This document shows, piece after piece, positions 60,106-64,000 of a stretch of 64,000 bases of DNA (the first letter of the stretch is position 1; every line of letters starts with the position of its first letter). The notes below the pieces were generated by a model, which searched no databases, had not been told where the DNA came from, and saw only the letters and a list, made by a program, of their open reading frames with translations. Source of the stretch: Sphaerisporangium fuscum (GTDB lineage Bacteria > Actinomycetota > Actinomycetes > Streptosporangiales > Streptosporangiaceae). The position numbers were made by a program, and so were the translations under genes. Location: positions 186,001 to 250,000 of the forward strand of contig NZ_JAHDTF010000012.1 of the NCBI RefSeq assembly GCF_018531465.1, written 5' to 3'.

Positions 60106-61404
60106 GTGAAGAAGCCGATTATGCGGATGGCGGGAATCGCGGGCGCGGTCGTGTTCGGACTGGCGCTCGCGGGGTGCTCCGGCACCGGCTCGGGCTCCAC
60201 TGGTGCCGGCGGCAAGGTCTCGGTGTCGTTCTGGGGCTGGGCGCCGGGCTACGAGGACGCCGTGAAGGCCTTCAACAGCACCCACACCGACGTGCAGGTC
60301 ACCTACCAGCAGGTGCAGCCCGGCGCCAAGGGCGGCTACCAGAAGATGCTCAACGCGGTCCAGGCCGGCAACGCGCCCTGCCTCGCCCAGCTCGGCTACG
60401 AGACCTTGCCGAGCTTCGCCGCCCAAGGCGCCCTGCAGGACGTCGCGCAGTACGCGAACGCCGCCAGGGACGAGTTCCAGACGGCCGCCTGGAACTCGGT
60501 GTCGCTCGGTGACGCCGTCTACGGCGCCCCCGTCGACACCGGCCCCATGGCCCTGTTCTACAACAAGAAGGTTTTCGACTCGCTCGGACTCCAGCCCCCC
60601 GCGACCTGGGACGAGTACAAGGCCGCCGCCGAGAAGATCCACGCCTCCGACCCGCACAAGTACATCTCCTCGCCTTACCGTGACTACGACTACGCGGGCC
60701 TGGCCTGGCAGGCCGGAGCCGGTTGGTTCGGCATCGACGGCGACTCCTGGACGGTCACCCTGGCCTCCCCGGCCAACGACAAGGTCGCCGAATACTGGCA
60801 GGGCCTGGTCGACAAGGGCCTGATCAGCAGCGCCCCCATGTACGACCAGGCGTGGTACGCCGGTCTCGGCGACGGCGACATCGCCACCGTCGTCGGCGCC
60901 GTCTGGCAGGCCGGCGTCATCAAGGGCGGCGCGAAGGACGGCTCCGGCCACTGGGCCGTCGCGCCGATGCCACAGTGGAGCGCCGGCGCCGGCCAGGTCG
61001 GCAACGCCGGCGGATCGGCCACCGCCGTCCTCAAGGGCTGCACGACCCCCGAGCAGGCCTGGGAGTTCGCGCACTGGATGAGCACGGATCACAAGGCCTA
61101 CGCCACCCTCGTCGACAAGGCCGCGCTGTACCCGGCCGCGAAGTCGCTGCTCGACCTTCCCCAGCTGACCGCCGGCGATCCCTACTTCGGCGGCCAGAAG
61201 ATCTACGACGTCTTCGCCGCGGCGGCGGCGAAGGTCAACTCCGGCTGGACCTGGGGCCCGGTCATGACGAAGACCGCCGCCGACCTGAACGACGGGCTCG
61301 ACAAGGCGTGGGCGGGCAAGGGCACCCTCGCGGACGCGCTGCGGACGGCCCAGGACAAGACGGTCGCCGAGCTGCGGAGCCAGGGCCTCAAGGTCTCCGG
61401 CTGA
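60106..61404 (+). CDS. ABC importer sugar-binding lipoprotein
   Basis: A 432-residue solute-binding protein of the carbohydrate uptake type 1 family. Signal peptide with lipobox ALAGC at about 20-24; the mature part has VSFWGWAPGYEDAVKAFN and PMALFYNKKVFDSLGL. It captures a sugar or oligosaccharide and passes it to the permeases downstream. GAAGGAGAAGCC lies before the GTG. It is the first gene of the LacI-controlled operon. Confidence 0.9.
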   Translation: MKKPIMRMAGIAGAVVFGLALAGCSGTGSGSTGAGGKVSVSFWGWAPGYEDAVKAFNSTHTDVQVTYQQVQPGAKGGYQKMLNAVQAGNAPCLAQLGYETLPSFAAQGALQDVAQYANAARDEFQTAAWNSVSLGDAVYGAPVDTGPMALFYNKKVFDSLGLQPPATWDEYKAAAEKIHASDPHKYISSPYRDYDYAGLAWQAGAGWFGIDGDSWTVTLASPANDKVAEYWQGLVDKGLISSAPMYDQAWYAGLGDGDIATVVGAVWQAGVIKGGAKDGSGHWAVAPMPQWSAGAGQVGNAGGSATAVLKGCTTPEQAWEFAHWMSTDHKAYATLVDKAALYPAAKSLLDLPQLTAGDPYFGGQKIYDVFAAAAAKVNSGWTWGPVMTKTAADLNDGLDKAWAGKGTLADALRTAQDKTVAELRSQGLKVSG

Positions 61405-61456
61405 CGATGCGACGAAGAGCGCGTGTCGCCCACGGGCGGTATGAGGAAGAGAGCCA

Positions 61457-62410
61457 GTGACCAACCTTGCCACGGCGGCCGACGCGACCACCGGTCGGCG
61501 GGCCGCACCACCAGCACGACGCCAGGGCCGGGCACGCGGCCTGCCCACGCCGCTGCTGTTCTGCGGCCCGTTCGTGGTGATCTTCGCGGCCATGTACATC
61601 GCGCCGATCGTCTACGCGGCCGTCAGCAGCCTGTTCGTCGTCCGCCGGTCGGGGCTCGGGCTGACGCCGCCGACCAAGGTCTTCGACCCGGCCGGCAACT
61701 ACGCCCAGGCCTTCGGCGACAAGGACTTCACCGCCTCGCTGGGCCGGGTCGCTCTCTTCGGCGTCGTCCAGGTGCCGGTGATGCTCGCCCTGGCCCTCGG
61801 ACTGGCGCTGCTCATCGACTCCAGGTCCGCCCGGGGGAAGGGCTTCTTCCGGCTCACCGGGTTCCTGCCGTACGCGGTGCCGGGCGTGAGCGCCGCGCTG
61901 GTCTGGTCGTTCATGTACTCGCCGCAGTCGAGCCCGATCAACCACGCGCTGGAGCCGCTCGGCCTCCGCGTCCCGTTCTTCGACGGCGGCGCCGTGCTGT
62001 GGTCGGTGGCGAACATCGTCACCTGGGCCTGGACCGGCTACAACATGATCATCATCTACGCCGCGCTGCAGTCGATCCCCGCCGAGGTGCTGGAGGCCGC
62101 GAAGATGGACGGCGCCTCGGCGCTCCGGACCGCCTGGAGCATCAAGATCCCGGCAGTGCGCGGCGCCATCGTCCTGACCGCGGTCTTCTCCATCATCGGA
62201 TCGGCGCAGCTGTTCAACGAGCCGACCGTGCTGCAGCCCGTCTCCGGCGGGGCGGTCTCCTCGACGTTCACACCGATCATGTCCGCCCAGGCGGCCGTCG
62301 CGGCGGGGAACTACCCGTACGCGGCCGCGCAGTCGGTGATCCTGGCGGTGCTCGTCGGTGTGGTGTCGCTGGTGTTCTTCAGGCTGACCAACCGGGGTGG
62401 GACGGCATGA
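61457..62410 (+). CDS. Sugar ABC transporter permease 1 (MalF type)
   Basis: A 317-residue permease with six to seven membrane helices and the cytoplasmic EAA loop LEAAKMDGASALRTAWSIKIP in segments at about 213-233. It pairs with the second permease; the ATPase is not in the window and may be the shared MsiK type, as is common in actinobacteria. The GTG at 61457 has GAGGAAGAG upstream. It overlaps the next gene by 4 bases. Confidence 0.9.
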   Translation: MTNLATAADATTGRRAAPPARRQGRARGLPTPLLFCGPFVVIFAAMYIAPIVYAAVSSLFVVRRSGLGLTPPTKVFDPAGNYAQAFGDKDFTASLGRVALFGVVQVPVMLALALGLALLIDSRSARGKGFFRLTGFLPYAVPGVSAALVWSFMYSPQSSPINHALEPLGLRVPFFDGGAVLWSVANIVTWAWTGYNMIIIYAALQSIPAEVLEAAKMDGASALRTAWSIKIPAVRGAIVLTAVFSIIGSAQLFNEPTVLQPVSGGAVSSTFTPIMSAQAAVAAGNYPYAAAQSVILAVLVGVVSLVFFRLTNRGGTA

Positions 62411-63282
62411 GCACGGTCACCGGGAAGCCGGCCCGCCTGCGGCCACGCCGCGAGACCACCCCGCTGAGTCGCACGGTCGTGATGCTGCTCCTGGCCCTGT
62501 CCACCCTCTATTTCCTCTTCCCGCTGTGGTGGCTGCTGGTCTCCGCCACCAAGCCGTTCGGCGAGCAGTTCAGCGGCGACGGGCTCTGGTTCGACGGCTT
62601 CGGGCTGATCGGCAACATCGTCAGGCTCACGGCGCAGGACGACGGGATCTTCTGGCGGTGGATGCTCAACAGCGTCGCCTACTGCGGGATCGGCGCCCTG
62701 GTGGGCACCGTGCTGTCCGCCCTGGCCGGGTACACGATCGCCAAGTTCGAGTTCCGCGGCCGTGGTGTCCTCTTCGGGAGCGTGCTCGCCGCCGTGCTGG
62801 TGCCGAAGATCCTGTTCACGCTGCCGCTCTACCTGATGTTCTCCGGCATCCACCTGATCAACACCCCGGTCGCCGTCCTGCTGCCCAGCGTCGTCAGCCC
62901 GTTCGGCGTGTACCTCTCCCGCGTCTTCGCCGCGCAGTCCGTACCGGACGAAGTGATCGAGGCGGGCCGGCTCGACGGGGCGGGCGAGTTCCGGATCTTC
63001 TGCGCGCTCGCCGTGCGGATGATGCTCCCCGCCCTGGTGACCATCTTCCTGTTCCAGTTCGTCGATATCTGGAACAACTATCTTCTGCCCGCCATGGTGC
63101 TCGGCGATGATCGTCTGCAACCGGTCACCGTCGGGCTGGTCGGTTGGAACGCGAGCCACGTGGCGGTGCCGCCGCCGCTGGTAGTCATCGGATCGCTGGT
63201 GTCGGTCGTCCCGCTGCTGGCAGCCTTCCTCGCGCTGCAGCGGTTCTGGCGCGCCGGCATGACGGCGGGAGCCTTCAAGTGA
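62407..63282 (+). CDS. Sugar ABC transporter permease 2 (MalG type)
   Basis: A 291-residue permease with six helices, starting with a hydrophobic YFLFPLWWLLVSATKP segment and an EAA loop VIEAGRLDGAGEFRIFCAL. It is the partner of permease 1. It overlaps both permease 1 (ATGA) and the GH35 gene (GTGA), so the operon is tightly coupled. Confidence 0.9.
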   Translation: MSTVTGKPARLRPRRETTPLSRTVVMLLLALSTLYFLFPLWWLLVSATKPFGEQFSGDGLWFDGFGLIGNIVRLTAQDDGIFWRWMLNSVAYCGIGALVGTVLSALAGYTIAKFEFRGRGVLFGSVLAAVLVPKILFTLPLYLMFSGIHLINTPVAVLLPSVVSPFGVYLSRVFAAQSVPDEVIEAGRLDGAGEFRIFCALAVRMMLPALVTIFLFQFVDIWNNYLLPAMVLGDDRLQPVTVGLVGWNASHVAVPPPLVVIGSLVSVVPLLAAFLALQRFWRAGMTAGAFK

Positions 63283-64000
63283 CACTGACGACAGCAGCAG
63301 AACGCAGCCGCCGGTCCGCGGCGATCCTGTCGTACCCCGACGGTGAGCTCCTGCGCGACGGCCGCCCGCACCGCATCCTCGCGGGGTCGCTGCACTATTT
63401 CCGGGTCCATCCCGGCCTGTGGGCGGACCGGCTGGAACGCGTCGCGGCCATGGGGCTGAACACGGTCGACACCTACGTCCCCTGGAACTTCCACGAACGC
63501 AGGCGAGGGGAGTTCCGCTTCGACGGCCCGCAGGACGTCGAGCGGTTCGTCCGGCTCGCCCAGGACACCGGCCTCGACGTGATCGTGCGACCCGGCCCCT
63601 ACATCTGCGCGGAGTGGGACAACGGCGGCCTGCCGGCCTGGCTGACCGGCACCCCGGGCATGCGGCTCCGCTCCTCGTACCGCCCCTTCCTGGACGAGGT
63701 GGCACGCTGGTTCGACGAGCTCGTCCCGCGGATCGCCTCCCTGCAGGCGTCCCGGGGCGGACCGGTCGTCGCGGTGCAGGTCGAGAACGAGTACGGCAGC
63801 TACGGGGACGACCACGACTACATGCGGTGGGTCCGTGACGCGATCGCCGAGCGGGGCGTCACCGAGCTGCTGTACACCGCCGACGGCCCCACCGAGCTGA
63901 TGCTCGACGGCGGGACCCTGCCCGGTGAACTCGCCACCGCGACGTTCGGCTCCCGCGCGCCCCAGGCGGCCCGGCTGCTCCGCTCACGCCGCCCGGGGGA
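63279..64000 (+). CDS. Family GH35 beta-galactosidase (3'-truncated by window)
   Basis: The first 240 codons of a GH35 enzyme, running off the window. Typical features are AGSLHYFRVHP, NTVDTYVPWNFHE, RPGPYICAEWDNGGLPAWL and the acid/base motif VENEYGSYG. GH35 enzymes cleave terminal beta-galactosides. No signal peptide is present, so it acts on sugar imported by the ABC system. It is coupled to permease 2 by a GTGA overlap. Confidence 0.9.
   Translation, partial: MTLTTAAERSRRSAAILSYPDGELLRDGRPHRILAGSLHYFRVHPGLWADRLERVAAMGLNTVDTYVPWNFHERRRGEFRFDGPQDVERFVRLAQDTGLDVIVRPGPYICAEWDNGGLPAWLTGTPGMRLRSSYRPFLDEVARWFDELVPRIASLQASRGGPVVAVQVENEYGSYGDDHDYMRWVRDAIAERGVTELLYTADGPTELMLDGGTLPGELATATFGSRAPQAARLLRSRRPG

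Overview
The window is very GC-rich throughout, with GTG starts, many 4-nt ATGA/GTGA gene overlaps and a characteristic gene set: Lsr2, CGNR zinc-finger and DUF2277 proteins, a PP2C/SpoIIE phosphatase, snapalysin, and EmrB-type MFS, WYL, LacI and FCD-GntR proteins. It looks like the chromosome of a mycelial actinobacterium. Streptosporangiales (Nonomuraea/Streptosporangium-like) is my best guess, by inference only. I see no phage, transposase, rRNA, tRNA or CRISPR array. About 67 protein genes are supported; both window ends cut a gene.

Layout. 0-4 kb: end of a phenylacetate-CoA-ligase-like gene, then a dormancy/stress-like trio (Rv1733c-like membrane protein, double universal stress protein, site-2 protease with CBS domains). 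4-9.7 kb: a glycan block (GT2, DUF2064 transferase, methyltransferase, multi-TM protein, sugar epimerase) and a PP2C phosphatase. 10-20.4 kb: small conserved actinobacterial genes, a ferritin-like protein with a sigma-B-like promoter, hemerythrin, a cyanophycinase-fold protein with a CysRS-like tail, a lipoprotein/Nramp-related/PRC-barrel operon and acidic disordered proteins. 20.6-23.5 kb: ACC deaminase with its GntR regulator, a TetR relic and an EamA transporter. 23.5-26.3 kb: copper ATPase copy 1 and Lsr2. 27-29.7 kb: a GCS2-type ligase, a 61-aa protein and PrsW. 29.7-37.4 kb: a heptose-type glycan cluster (bifunctional HldE, two GT9, GT2, O-carbamoyltransferase, a DMFase-like protein). 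37.5-41.1 kb: CsoR-type promoter, CopZ-like chaperone, His-rich secreted protein and copper ATPase copy 2. 41-51 kb: envelope and regulatory genes (D,D-carboxypeptidase, LPFTG protein, DoxX/LysR, WYL/VOC, acyltransferase, TetR/TetX-like monooxygenase, TetR, snapalysin). 51.4-56.2 kb: a second copper-linked block (twin CsoR-like sites before an MFS gene, csoR, DUF305, DUF6153, M56 protease, BlaI). 56.3-64 kb: a galactoside-type utilisation locus (secreted ricin-lectin enzyme, LacI, ABC importer, GH35).

How parts work together. Up to seven CsoR-like palindromes tie both ATPase loci, the MFS gene and csoR into one putative copper regulon. A textbook BlaI-type operator links the BlaI/M56 pair to the DUF6153-DUF305 operon. 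Three near-identical LacI operators, two sitting in identical promoters, join the secreted enzyme to the importer and GH35. The two ATPase genes are mosaics of identical and diverged blocks, which suggests ongoing gene conversion. The most intriguing possible new system is the heptose/carbamoyl/GT9 cluster, which looks like an LPS-core-type pathway in a Gram-positive. Its product cannot be read from sequence.
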